DNA from: Corynebacterium hindlerae
GTDB taxonomy: Bacteria > Actinomycetota > Actinomycetes > Mycobacteriales > Mycobacteriaceae
Assembly: GCF_014117265.1 (NCBI RefSeq)
Contig: NZ_CP059833.1
Location: 1,395,069 to 1,459,068 of the forward strand
Reading direction: 5' to 3'
Length of the DNA: 64,000 bases
Shown piece after piece: positions 1 through 7,867 of this stretch. A program made the position numbers and the translations under genes. Numbering within the stretch: the stretch's first letter is position 1; each line of letters begins with the position of its first letter. Below the pieces are notes generated by a model. The model worked only from the letters and a program-made list of their open reading frames with translations, was not told the DNA's origin and searched no databases.

Positions 1-2
1 GA

Positions 3-824
3 GTGGACTTTTTCGGTACCTTCGATGGCGAACTCACAGACTCCGTCAATGTCCAGATTCTGTCTGGCGACGCCAACCTAGCCAACCGCGACGGGATTTT
101 GCTGGACGAAACCACCGCGAAGAAGCACCAGGTAGCCGTCGGAGATAGTATCACCGTCTTCTCCAATAACGGAGACTCCACAGACGTGCCAGTGACCGGA
201 ATTTTTAAGCCCAACGTCGCAGTGGGCAACGGAGTAATCTCCACGCAGAGTGCGCTCACCCTTGTGCCTGAGCAACAGTTGCAGCTCATCAATGTCCTCA
301 TCGATGCGAAGGCAGGCACAGACCTCGATCAGCTTCGCACAGATCTGGAAAATGCCACGGCTGATGACCTGGTCGCCGTAGTGCAGGACCATGAGGATCT
401 CAAGGGCACAGTCGGCCAGCAAATCACGGTGATGCTCAACATCCTGTACGCGCTGCTCGCACTGTCCGTGATCATCGCGGTGCTGGGCATCATGAATACC
501 CTTGCGCTGTCCGTCTCGGAGCGACGCCAGGAGATTGGCATGCTCCGCGCCGTAGGTATGCAGCGCCACCAGGTGTCTCGAATGATTCACCTCGAGGCGA
601 TCGTCATTGCCCTTTATGGCGCGGTCATCGGTTCCCTTATCGGACTCGGTCTGGGCTGGGCATTCATTAAAACCCTCTCCGAACTGGGCCTCTCCACCAT
701 TTCCGTGCCGTGGCTCCAAGTGGGCATCGTTGTTGTGGCGTCCGGCTTAGTCGGACTGGTTGCCGCCTTCCTGCCAGCGCATGGCGCTGCAAAAACTAAA
801 CCGCTGGAGGCTATTGCGGAGTAG
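3..824 (+). CDS. ABC transporter permease, FtsX/MacB type (C-terminal part)
   Basis: This is the C-terminal 273 residues of an FtsX-family ABC permease. The reading frame is open to the window edge, so the GTG at base 3 is probably internal. Residues 1-130 look like the extracytoplasmic MacB-type periplasmic-core region. Three hydrophobic segments follow at about 140-165, 190-220 and 235-262, the usual FtsX layout. Between the first two lies SERRQEIGMLRAVGM, the cytoplasmic coupling motif typical of MacB/LolC-type permeases. The partner ATPase should lie upstream, outside the window. The transported substrate cannot be told; relatives export lipoproteins, peptides or drugs, or transmit mechanical force. 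The ORF ends 25 bp before a convergent gene. Confidence 0.85.
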   Translation: MDFFGTFDGELTDSVNVQILSGDANLANRDGILLDETTAKKHQVAVGDSITVFSNNGDSTDVPVTGIFKPNVAVGNGVISTQSALTLVPEQQLQLINVLIDAKAGTDLDQLRTDLENATADDLVAVVQDHEDLKGTVGQQITVMLNILYALLALSVIIAVLGIMNTLALSVSERRQEIGMLRAVGMQRHQVSRMIHLEAIVIALYGAVIGSLIGLGLGWAFIKTLSELGLSTISVPWLQVGIVVVASGLVGLVAAFLPAHGAAKTKPLEAIAE

Positions 825-848
825 CCACAACACGAAGGCGTCTGGCCG

Positions 849-1535
849 TTACACCGTTAGAAAAAGCAGACTAATCACAGTTGCTGTAGCGAGGGTGTTA
901 TTCACGATGTGAGCGATCATCGACGCCCACAGGTTGCCGTGCCACAGGCGCAACAATCCCCACAACAGCCCGCAGGCTAGCAAGGCTGGGAACAGGGGGA
1001 AGGCTAGGTGAACCGCCATGAATATGGCAGCTGAGATACCCACAGTGAGCACCGGCCCGAACCGGGTGCCTAGCTGACGCATCAAAACGCCGCGGAACAC
1101 GATTTCTTCCAGGATCGGCGTCACGATGGTGTACGAGATGACAGCGAGGAACAACAATCCCAGTGGCACTTCGCCGGAGGTGGCAGCTTTATCTAACGAA
1201 GACTCCGGCGGGGAGGCATTGGGATCGAAGGCTTGCGTCACCAACATCTGCACAATCGGCGGGATAGCGATGACGATCGGCAACTGCCACAACAGATGCC
1301 AGAGACTTCGTTTACCCTTGCAGATTCCGATTTCCTGCCACGACACCTCACTTTTTCGGATGTGAGCGAGCACTGCCACGAGCGTAACTAACGGCGCGAT
1401 GAACAAAGTGAGGAAGAGGGCGGGAACCGCAGTGTCTGGGCTCGGATGGGCAAGTAGCACACACCCGAGTAGTAGCAGCGACGGCCCGAAGCACACCCCA
1501 ACGAGCAGTGCGAAAATCTGCAGGGTAAAGCGCAT
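849..1535 (-). CDS. CPBP family intramembrane metalloprotease
   Basis: A 228-residue, strongly hydrophobic protein of the CPBP (CAAX protease / bacteriocin-processing) family. The diagnostic motifs are visible: an EEIVFRGVLMRQ segment near residues 142-153 (EExxxR), FMAVHLAFPL (FxxxH) and a late HIVNN, which together form the membrane-embedded metal site. Members cut membrane-anchored substrates, confer bacteriocin self-immunity or only scaffold other proteins; nothing here says which. Its ATG lies 3 bases after the stop codon of the succinate-semialdehyde dehydrogenase gene, so it may be translated from the tail of the catabolic operon, though a role in that pathway is unlikely. Confidence 0.85.
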   Translation of the reverse strand: MRFTLQIFALLVGVCFGPSLLLLGCVLLAHPSPDTAVPALFLTLFIAPLVTLVAVLAHIRKSEVSWQEIGICKGKRSLWHLLWQLPIVIAIPPIVQMLVTQAFDPNASPPESSLDKAATSGEVPLGLLFLAVISYTIVTPILEEIVFRGVLMRQLGTRFGPVLTVGISAAIFMAVHLAFPLFPALLACGLLWGLLRLWHGNLWASMIAHIVNNTLATATVISLLFLTV

Positions 1536-1538
1536 GCC

Positions 1539-2996
1539 CTAACTATATGGGTTTTCAACACCGATGTATTGCAGGGAGGTGTACTCCTCGATGCCCTCAG
1601 CGGCACCTTCGCGCCCCATACCGGAGTGCTTCACACCACCGAACGGGGCGGCGGCGTTGGAGATGACGCCGGAGTTAAAGCCCATGAGCCCGAATTCGAG
1701 GCCATCGGACAGCCGGTACATTCGACTGGAGTCCTCAGTGAATACATAGGAAGCCAGCCCGTATTCGGTGTCGTTCGCTAGATCGATTGCTTCGTCTTCA
1801 GTGCTGAAGGTAATGATCGGGGCGACAGGTCCAAAGATTTCTTCGCGGATCACGCGTGCATCCTTCGGGACGTCGACAAGCACGGTCGGCTGGTAGAAGT
1901 AGCCCTCGCCCTCAACCCGCTCGCCACCGACCAGGACGCGGGCGCCGCGCTGCACCGCGTCGTCCACCAACTCCGCCACGTTATCGACGGCTGCCTGCTC
2001 CACCAGCGGGCCACACGTGACACCTTCCTCGAGACCGTTTCCGACCTTTAGCACACGGATCGCTGCGGCGAACTTCTCGGAGAATTCCTCCACGACGCTC
2101 TCATGCACAATGAAGCGGTTCGCCGCAGTGCACGCTTCACCGATATTGCGCATCTTAGCGCCCATCGCCCCCTTGACCGCCTTGTCCATATCAGCGTCCT
2201 CGAACACGATGAACGGCGCGTTTCCGCCGAGCTCCATGGACGTACGCAGCACGTTCTCCGATGCCTTGGCGAGGAGCTTTTGCCCCACCGGGGTGGAGCC
2301 GGTGAAGGACACCTTGCGCAGTCGGGAGTCCTCCATGAGCGGATTAGAGATCGCGGAAGCAGACTTACCGGATACCACGTTCAACACGCCGGCAGGCAGG
2401 CCAGCATCGAGCATGGTTTGCGCGAAGTATTGCGCGGTCAATGGGGTCAATCGAGCGGACTTCAGCACCATCGTGCATCCCGCCGCCACCGCAGGAGCGA
2501 CCTTGCGGGTTGCCATCGCCAACGGGAAGTTCCACGGGGTGATGAGAAGGCACGGCCCCACCGGCTTGCGCTTCGTAATCATCGGGAATCCAGCTTCGGG
2601 AGCAGACGTGAAGCGGCCGTAGTCTCGTACCGCCTCTTCCGCGAACCACCGCAAGTATTCCGCACCGTATTTCACTTCGCCATGGGCCTCCGCCAGGGGC
2701 TTGCCCATCTCGAGCGTCATCAGCGTTGCGAACTCCTCCGCACGCTCCGTTACCAGCTCAAAAGCACGGCGCAGAATTTCGGAACGCTCCCGGGCTGGGG
2801 TACGCGCCCAGTCCTTCTGCACGGCGCACGCGGCATCCAGGGCCTTCATTGCATCCTCGGAGCCGGCAGACTGCAATGTTGCGATAACCTCTCCAGTGGC
2901 TGGGTTTTCCACATCATAGGTTTCACCCGTAGTCGCAGTCACCCACTCACCGTTAATGAGCAGGCCAGTAGGTACTTTTGCGAGCAGATCCTTCAT
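1539..2996 (-). CDS. gabD: NAD(P)-dependent succinate-semialdehyde dehydrogenase
   Basis: A 485-residue aldehyde dehydrogenase, full length for the GabD family. The general-base glutamate lies in MELGGNAPFIV and the catalytic cysteine in GEACTAANRFIV. The N-terminal half carries the Rossmann cofactor domain (PWNFPLAMATRKVAPA). In this context the substrate is most likely succinate semialdehyde released by the HpaI aldolase, oxidised to succinate for the TCA cycle. The start codon overlaps the stop codon of hpaI by one base (TGATG), so the two genes are translationally coupled. It is the last catabolic gene of the leftward operon. Which cofactor it prefers cannot be read from sequence. Confidence 0.88.
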   Translation of the reverse strand: MKDLLAKVPTGLLINGEWVTATTGETYDVENPATGEVIATLQSAGSEDAMKALDAACAVQKDWARTPARERSEILRRAFELVTERAEEFATLMTLEMGKPLAEAHGEVKYGAEYLRWFAEEAVRDYGRFTSAPEAGFPMITKRKPVGPCLLITPWNFPLAMATRKVAPAVAAGCTMVLKSARLTPLTAQYFAQTMLDAGLPAGVLNVVSGKSASAISNPLMEDSRLRKVSFTGSTPVGQKLLAKASENVLRTSMELGGNAPFIVFEDADMDKAVKGAMGAKMRNIGEACTAANRFIVHESVVEEFSEKFAAAIRVLKVGNGLEEGVTCGPLVEQAAVDNVAELVDDAVQRGARVLVGGERVEGEGYFYQPTVLVDVPKDARVIREEIFGPVAPIITFSTEDEAIDLANDTEYGLASYVFTEDSSRMYRLSDGLEFGLMGFNSGVISNAAAPFGGVKHSGMGREGAAEGIEEYTSLQYIGVENPYS

Positions 2997-3760
2997 CAGT
3001 TAAACCTTTCCACCAGCGCGTCACTGGCCTTCACTAACAACTGAACATCCGCGCCAACCGCGATGAAGTCAACACCTGCGTCTAGGTAGACGCGGGCTTG
3101 AGCATCATCGAACGCGTTGACGCCTACATATTTGCCAACAGCTTTGGCAGCGGAGATCGCAGTGTGTACCGCCGCCACCACCTCCGGATGGCTTTGTTGC
3201 CCAAGGTACCCCATTGACGCTGCCAAGTCTGAGGGTCCGATGAAAATAGCGTCCACGCCATCGACCGCCACAATGTCAGCTACCTGATCCACCGCTGCCG
3301 CGCTTTCAATCTGCACAATGCAGGTCAGAGTGTCCGAAGCAGTCGCGAGATAGGAAGGGACTCGGTTCCAACGCGCAGACCGCGCCAGCGCGGACCCGAC
3401 GCCACGCACGCCCCGCGGCGGGTAGTGCATTGCTTGCACTGCTGCTTCGGCTTCCTGGGCGGAATCCACCATCGGGATCATCAGGTTTTGTACGCCCAGG
3501 TCAAGGTATTGTTTGATCAACGCGGTGTCGTTTACAGGCACGCGCACTACCGGATCAACATCATAGCCCTGCACGGCCCGCAGCAATGAGGCAATGGTCT
3601 CTAGCCCGATTGGGGAGTGCTCGCCGTCGATAAGCAGCCAATCTGCCCCACTGCCTGCGAGGATCTCCGCAGCAACAGGTGAGCCTGAGCAGACCCAAAG
3701 GCCTGTTTTAGCGACTTCCCCGAGTCCGGAATGAAATGGTGGTGCTAGACGAATCGACAT
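2996..3760 (-). CDS. hpaI: 4-hydroxy-2-oxoheptanedioate aldolase, HpcH/HpaI family
   Basis: A 254-residue class II pyruvate aldolase of the HpcH/HpaI family, normal length. Family motifs include LLIDGEHSPIGLETI near the N terminus, QIESAAAVDQV with a metal-ligand glutamate, and IFIGPSDLAASMG with the second metal-ligand aspartate. In the homoprotocatechuate pathway it cleaves 4-hydroxy-2-oxoheptane-1,7-dioate into pyruvate and succinate semialdehyde. It overlaps the hpaH gene by 16 bp upstream and gabD by one base downstream, so the last three pathway steps are made as a tightly coupled block. Confidence 0.9.
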   Translation of the reverse strand: MSIRLAPPFHSGLGEVAKTGLWVCSGSPVAAEILAGSGADWLLIDGEHSPIGLETIASLLRAVQGYDVDPVVRVPVNDTALIKQYLDLGVQNLMIPMVDSAQEAEAAVQAMHYPPRGVRGVGSALARSARWNRVPSYLATASDTLTCIVQIESAAAVDQVADIVAVDGVDAIFIGPSDLAASMGYLGQQSHPEVVAAVHTAISAAKAVGKYVGVNAFDDAQARVYLDAGVDFIAVGADVQLLVKASDALVERFN

Positions 3761-4530
3761 GTGATCGCTCCTAAAGTGCCGTAATCAGCATGGACAGTGT
3801 CGCCCGGCTGCACCCACATTGGCTTGGTGAAGGAACCCGCAAGAATGATCTCGCCGGGCTGTAAGGTGTCGCCGTGGGCGGACAGTTTGTTCGCTAACCA
3901 CGCCACGCCCATAGCAGGATGGTTGAGGACGGCTGCGGCGACGCCGGTGTCCTCGATAGTTTCATTGCGGTAGAGCAGTGCGGATACCCAACGCAGATCC
4001 ACCTCTGTCGGTGCCACCGGGTTACCGCCGTAGACCATACCTCCCATGGCGGCGTTGTCTGAGATGGTGTCCACGATGGTGCGTCCTTCCATCTCAATTC
4101 GGGAAGAAAGAATCTCCAATGCTGGCACCACGTATTCGGTGGCCCGCAGCACATCGAAAATTGTGCAGTTTGGGCCAGTGAGCTGGTATTTCAGCACGAA
4201 GGCAAGCTCGACTTCGATACGGACGTTAGAAAACTGCGCATGCTCGATCTCGGAGCCGTTTTCAAAAACCATGTCCTCGAAAATGGCACCGTAGTCGGGC
4301 TCGGTGATGCCGGTGGCTTCCTGCATCACCTTGGAGGTCAGGCCGATTTTACGGCCTACTGGGCGCCGACCAGCTTCAATGCCTCGCCGACGCCATTCGT
4401 TTTGCACCGCGTAGGAATCCTCCACCGTCATGTCCGGGTACTGTGCAGTCAGTCGGGGGATCATGGTTCGGTTTCGTTCCGCCGCGGCTAAGTCGTCGGC
4501 GATCTTAATGATCTGGTCTTTACTCAGCAT
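3745..4530 (-). CDS. hpaH: 2-oxo-hept-4-ene-1,7-dioate hydratase
   Basis: A 261-residue member of the hydratase/decarboxylase family (HpaH, MhpD, DmpH). The pattern GRKIGLTSKVMQEATGI followed by PDYGAIFEDM and the acidic metal-binding stretch VRIEVELAFVL fits this family, as does the C-terminal ILAGSFTKPMWVQPGD. It would add water to 2-oxohept-4-ene-1,7-dioate to give the HpaI substrate. Length and position between hpaD and hpaI favour hydratase over 4-oxalocrotonate decarboxylase. The ATG is 28 bp after the hpaD stop. Confidence 0.88.
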   Translation of the reverse strand: MLSKDQIIKIADDLAAAERNRTMIPRLTAQYPDMTVEDSYAVQNEWRRRGIEAGRRPVGRKIGLTSKVMQEATGITEPDYGAIFEDMVFENGSEIEHAQFSNVRIEVELAFVLKYQLTGPNCTIFDVLRATEYVVPALEILSSRIEMEGRTIVDTISDNAAMGGMVYGGNPVAPTEVDLRWVSALLYRNETIEDTGVAAAVLNHPAMGVAWLANKLSAHGDTLQPGEIILAGSFTKPMWVQPGDTVHADYGTLGAITCRFV

Positions 4531-4558
4531 CGTTTTGTCCTTGCAGTGTCAGGGAAGC

Positions 4559-5653
4559 TTACAGCTGGTGGCCCAGCTTGTATTCGCCCTTCTTCCAATT
4601 TGGCATCTCTTCCGTATCGTCTTTGCGAGTGTAGGAGAAGCCATCTGCGCCAATGGTTTCTTCCAGTTCGGACGCATCAGTGCGGGCGACCAGTGGTACC
4701 AGGTTGCCGTCGAGGTCCAAGACACGGGAGGCATCGGTGTACCAAGATGGCACGACGGGGGTGCCCCACCAGTCGCGACGCTGGTTGTCGTGAACGTCCC
4801 AGGTGACGCGGGGATTGTCTGGATCTCCGGTCCAGTAGTCCTGGGTGTAGATTTCGACACGGTGGCCATCTGGGTCGCGAAGGTACAGGTAGAAGGCGTT
4901 GGAGACGCCATGGCGACCCGGTCCGCGTTCAATGTGGTCGGAGATTCGCAGTGCACCTAGTTTGTCGCAGATCGCGAGGATGTTGTGCTTTTCGTGTGTT
5001 GCGAAGGCAATGTGGTGCATCCGCGGGCCGTCGCCACCGGTCATGGCGGTGTCGTGCACGGTTGGCTTGCGGCGCATCCATGCTGCGTATTGGGTGCCTT
5101 CTTCGTCCTGAATGTCCTCGGTAACACGGAAACCGAGGTCTTCCATGTATTTTACGGCCTTCGGAACGTCTGGGGTGACCTGGTTGAAGTGGTCGAGGCG
5201 CACCAACTGGCCGGGTGTGGTGAGGTGGTAGTGCCAGGCGAGGCGCTCGACGTGGTCAACGTCGTAGAAGAATTCGTAGGGGAATCCCAGTGGGTCCTGT
5301 ACACGGACAGAATCGCCGATCCCCTTAACAAAGCCTTCCTTGCGACGCTCCACGCGACACCCAAGCTCCTTGTAAAACGCCTCTGCCTTATCGACGTCTT
5401 CCGGCGTACGCACGCGGTAGGAAAACGCTGCAACAGCGGCTTCTGGGCCTTGGCGTAGCACGAGGTTGTGATGGATGAATTCCTCGGAGGTACGGAGGTA
5501 GATAGCGTTATCGTCCTCGGTGGTGACGGTGAGTCCAAGCACGTCTACGTAGAACTCTCGGGACTTCTGCAGGTCAGTGACAACGATTTCCATGTAAGCG
5601 CAGCGGATGACGTCTGGCGCTGGTGAGGTGGGGGTTGGGATGGTGTTAGTCAT
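4559..5653 (-). CDS. hpaD: 3,4-dihydroxyphenylacetate 2,3-dioxygenase (type I extradiol)
   Basis: I start this at the ATG at 5653 (MTNTIPTPTS), which follows AAAGGA at a proper distance; a start 10 codons upstream is possible. The 364 residues match the actinobacterial homoprotocatechuate dioxygenases of Brevibacterium and Arthrobacter, which have two vicinal-oxygen-chelate modules. The expected metal ligands are visible as His in RLDHFNQVTPD, His in MHHIAFATHE and Glu in HRVEIYTQDYWTGDP. The enzyme opens the aromatic ring next to the diol to give 5-carboxymethyl-2-hydroxymuconate semialdehyde. The metal may be Fe(II) or Mn(II); both occur in close relatives. Confidence 0.93.
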   Translation of the reverse strand: MTNTIPTPTSPAPDVIRCAYMEIVVTDLQKSREFYVDVLGLTVTTEDDNAIYLRTSEEFIHHNLVLRQGPEAAVAAFSYRVRTPEDVDKAEAFYKELGCRVERRKEGFVKGIGDSVRVQDPLGFPYEFFYDVDHVERLAWHYHLTTPGQLVRLDHFNQVTPDVPKAVKYMEDLGFRVTEDIQDEEGTQYAAWMRRKPTVHDTAMTGGDGPRMHHIAFATHEKHNILAICDKLGALRISDHIERGPGRHGVSNAFYLYLRDPDGHRVEIYTQDYWTGDPDNPRVTWDVHDNQRRDWWGTPVVPSWYTDASRVLDLDGNLVPLVARTDASELEETIGADGFSYTRKDDTEEMPNWKKGEYKLGHQL

Positions 5654-5692
5654 TTGGGGGTCCTTTGTCGGGTGTGTGATCATCGATCAGGG

Positions 5693-7186
5693 CTAGTCCT
5701 GTTTGCCGAAGACTGGGTTGTGAACCGCACCGAGGTTGATGTGAACTGCCTGCTGGTCGGTGTAGAAGTCGATGGAGCGGTAACCACCCTCGTGGCCCAG
5801 GCCGGAAGCCTTTACGCCACCGAATGGAGTGCGCAGGTCACGAACGTTGTTGGAGTTCAACCACACCATGCCGGCTTCAACGTTTTGTGCGAAGTTGTGG
5901 GCACGCTTGAGATCAGAAGTCCAGACGTATGCGGCGAGGCCGTACTTGGTGTTGTTAGCCAGTTCGAGTGCTTCTTCCTCAGTGTCGAATGGGGTGATGG
6001 CAACAACTGGGCCGAAGATCTCTTCCTGGAAGATACGGGCGGTTGGTGGGACATCAACGAAGACGGTCGGCTGGACAAAGTTACCCTCTGGGAAGCCTTC
6101 TGGGCGACCGCCACCTGCAACAAGGCGGCCTTCGGACTTGCCGATCTCCACGTAGGACATGACCTTTTCAAAGTGCTCTGGGTGAACCAGCGCGCCAACC
6201 TCGGTCTTTGGATCAGAAGGCAGGCCGACCTTGACGCGCTTGGCCTGCGCTGCGTATTTCTCCACGAACTCGTCGTAAATTCCGCGCTGGACCAAGATGC
6301 GGGAGCCGGCGGTGCAGCGCTCACCATTGAGGGAGAATACACCGAAGATGCAGGCGTTGACCGCTTCTTCCAGGTCAGCGTCCTCGAAGACGATGGCTGG
6401 GGACTTACCGCCGAGCTCCATCGACAGACCCTTGAGGTACGGCGCGGCATTGCCGAAGATGATTTGGCCCGTGCGGGACTCGCCGGTGAAGGAGATCAGT
6501 GGGACGTTCGGGTGCTTTACCAGTGCGTCACCAGCGGTCTCACCAAAGCCGTTGACCAGGTTGAACACGCCTTCTGGCAGGCCTGCTTCCTCGAAGATTC
6601 CGGCCCACAGGGAAGCCGACAGCGGGGTGAACTCGGCAGGCTTGAGCACAACGCAGTTACCGGTAGCGATAGCCGGGGCGAGCTTCCAGGACTCGAGCAT
6701 GAACGGGGTGTTCCACGGGGTAATCAGGCCCGCAACACCAATCGGCTTGCGGTTGACGTAGTTCACCTGGCGACCAGGAACCTTGTAAGTGTCATCGCTT
6801 TGCGCGACGATGAGGTCAGCGAAGAAGCGGAAGTTCTCCGCGGCACGACGCGCCTGCCCGAGAGCCTGGGTGATTGGCAGGCCGGAGTCATAGGATTCCA
6901 TTTCTGCCAGGATCTGTTCGCGCGATTCCACGATGTCCGCGATCTTGTGCAACACGCGGGAGCGTTCGCGTGGCAGCATTTTTGGCCATGGACCTTCTTT
7001 GAAGGCCTTGGTAGCAGCTGCGACAGCGGCGTCGATGTCTTCTTTTTTACCCGAGGCAGCCTGAATGTATGCCTCGTTGGTGACTGGATTCAGGACATCG
7101 AAGGTGTCGCCATCAATGGAATCGACAAACTTGCCGCCAATGTAGTGCTGAATCTTCTCTGGGAGGTGCTGTGGCTGTGAGGTCAT
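5693..7186 (-). CDS. hpaE: 5-carboxymethyl-2-hydroxymuconate semialdehyde dehydrogenase
   Basis: A 497-residue aldehyde dehydrogenase with MELGGKSPAIVF (general base Glu) and GERCTAGSRILV (nucleophilic Cys). The N-terminal HYIGGKFVDSIDGDTFDVLNP is typical of HpaE and related hydroxymuconic-semialdehyde dehydrogenases. It would oxidise the HpaD ring-cleavage product to 5-carboxymethyl-2-hydroxymuconate with NAD+. It lies 39 bp upstream of hpaD and 12 bp downstream of the GntR gene. A purine-rich AAGGAACACACC precedes the ATG. A second aldehyde dehydrogenase in the operon (1539-2996) is assigned to the last step, because this one lies next to the ring-cleavage gene. Confidence 0.9.
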   Translation of the reverse strand: MTSQPQHLPEKIQHYIGGKFVDSIDGDTFDVLNPVTNEAYIQAASGKKEDIDAAVAAATKAFKEGPWPKMLPRERSRVLHKIADIVESREQILAEMESYDSGLPITQALGQARRAAENFRFFADLIVAQSDDTYKVPGRQVNYVNRKPIGVAGLITPWNTPFMLESWKLAPAIATGNCVVLKPAEFTPLSASLWAGIFEEAGLPEGVFNLVNGFGETAGDALVKHPNVPLISFTGESRTGQIIFGNAAPYLKGLSMELGGKSPAIVFEDADLEEAVNACIFGVFSLNGERCTAGSRILVQRGIYDEFVEKYAAQAKRVKVGLPSDPKTEVGALVHPEHFEKVMSYVEIGKSEGRLVAGGGRPEGFPEGNFVQPTVFVDVPPTARIFQEEIFGPVVAITPFDTEEEALELANNTKYGLAAYVWTSDLKRAHNFAQNVEAGMVWLNSNNVRDLRTPFGGVKASGLGHEGGYRSIDFYTDQQAVHINLGAVHNPVFGKQD

Positions 7187-7198
7187 GGTGTGTTCCTT

Positions 7199-7867
7199 CT
7201 AGGTTAAGTTGAGATATCGATTAATGGTCGTAAGTCGGTGGTTACGTGCGAGCTTTTCGATGTATTCTCGATCCGCCTTCAGCTCGATCAGCCCTAGGAG
7301 CTGATAGTGCTCCTCGACCGAGGCCGGAGCCCGATCAGGGACGAAGGCGAAGGTGGATTCCCGCAGGTAGTTCAGGCGATCCCATTCTGTTGCGATTAGT
7401 TCCACCAAGTGCTTGTTAGGGCATCTGGTGTAGAGGGTTTCATGAAACTTCCGGTTGAGTGTGGTGAATTCCGTCGGCTGCAGGTCTGTCAACGAGGCTT
7501 CCATTTTTTCGTTGAGTTCCCTAGCTTTTGCCAAGGTGGCACCGTCGAGGTGTTCGGCAGCGAGCGCGGTGGCATGTCCTTCGAGGACCCCGAGGGTATG
7601 CATGCAATCTACGTATGCGCTGCGGTCGATCATCGCGACGCGGGCCCCTACGTTGCGTTCGAAATCCACCAGGCCTTCGGCCTCAAGCTGGCGGATCGCT
7701 TCCCGCACCGGAACCACACTGATATGTAGTAGATCTGCGATGGCAGCGAGCACCAAGCGGTGCCCCGGGGCGTATTCACCGCTGACGATGTTGCGTCGGA
7801 CGAGTTCATACGCCATTTGGGTCTTGCTGAGGCCGGACTCCAGGAGTTCTTCAACGTGGCTAGTCAT
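7199..7867 (-). CDS. GntR-family transcriptional regulator, FCD subfamily
   Basis: A 222-residue regulator with an N-terminal winged helix-turn-helix (about 15-75; APGHRLVLAAIADLLHISVVPVREAIRQL) and a C-terminal all-helical FCD ligand domain. Candidate metal or ligand histidines are seen in NRKFHETLY and EHYQLL. Such proteins usually repress aromatic or sugar-acid catabolic operons and are released by a pathway intermediate. Its ATG overlaps the end of the upstream fusion gene by 8 bp, so it is made from the operon it probably controls. The palindromes at 9410-9421 and 10946-10957 are the likely binding sites. That assignment is inference. Confidence 0.85.
   Translation of the reverse strand: MTSHVEELLESGLSKTQMAYELVRRNIVSGEYAPGHRLVLAAIADLLHISVVPVREAIRQLEAEGLVDFERNVGARVAMIDRSAYVDCMHTLGVLEGHATALAAEHLDGATLAKARELNEKMEASLTDLQPTEFTTLNRKFHETLYTRCPNKHLVELIATEWDRLNYLRESTFAFVPDRAPASVEEHYQLLGLIELKADREYIEKLARNHRLTTINRYLNLT

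Noticed and set aside
5654-7180. 508-codon open frame on the plus strand opposite hpaE
   Set aside because: It mirrors hpaE codon by codon, has no family resemblance and no RBS; it is an antisense shadow of a high-GC gene.
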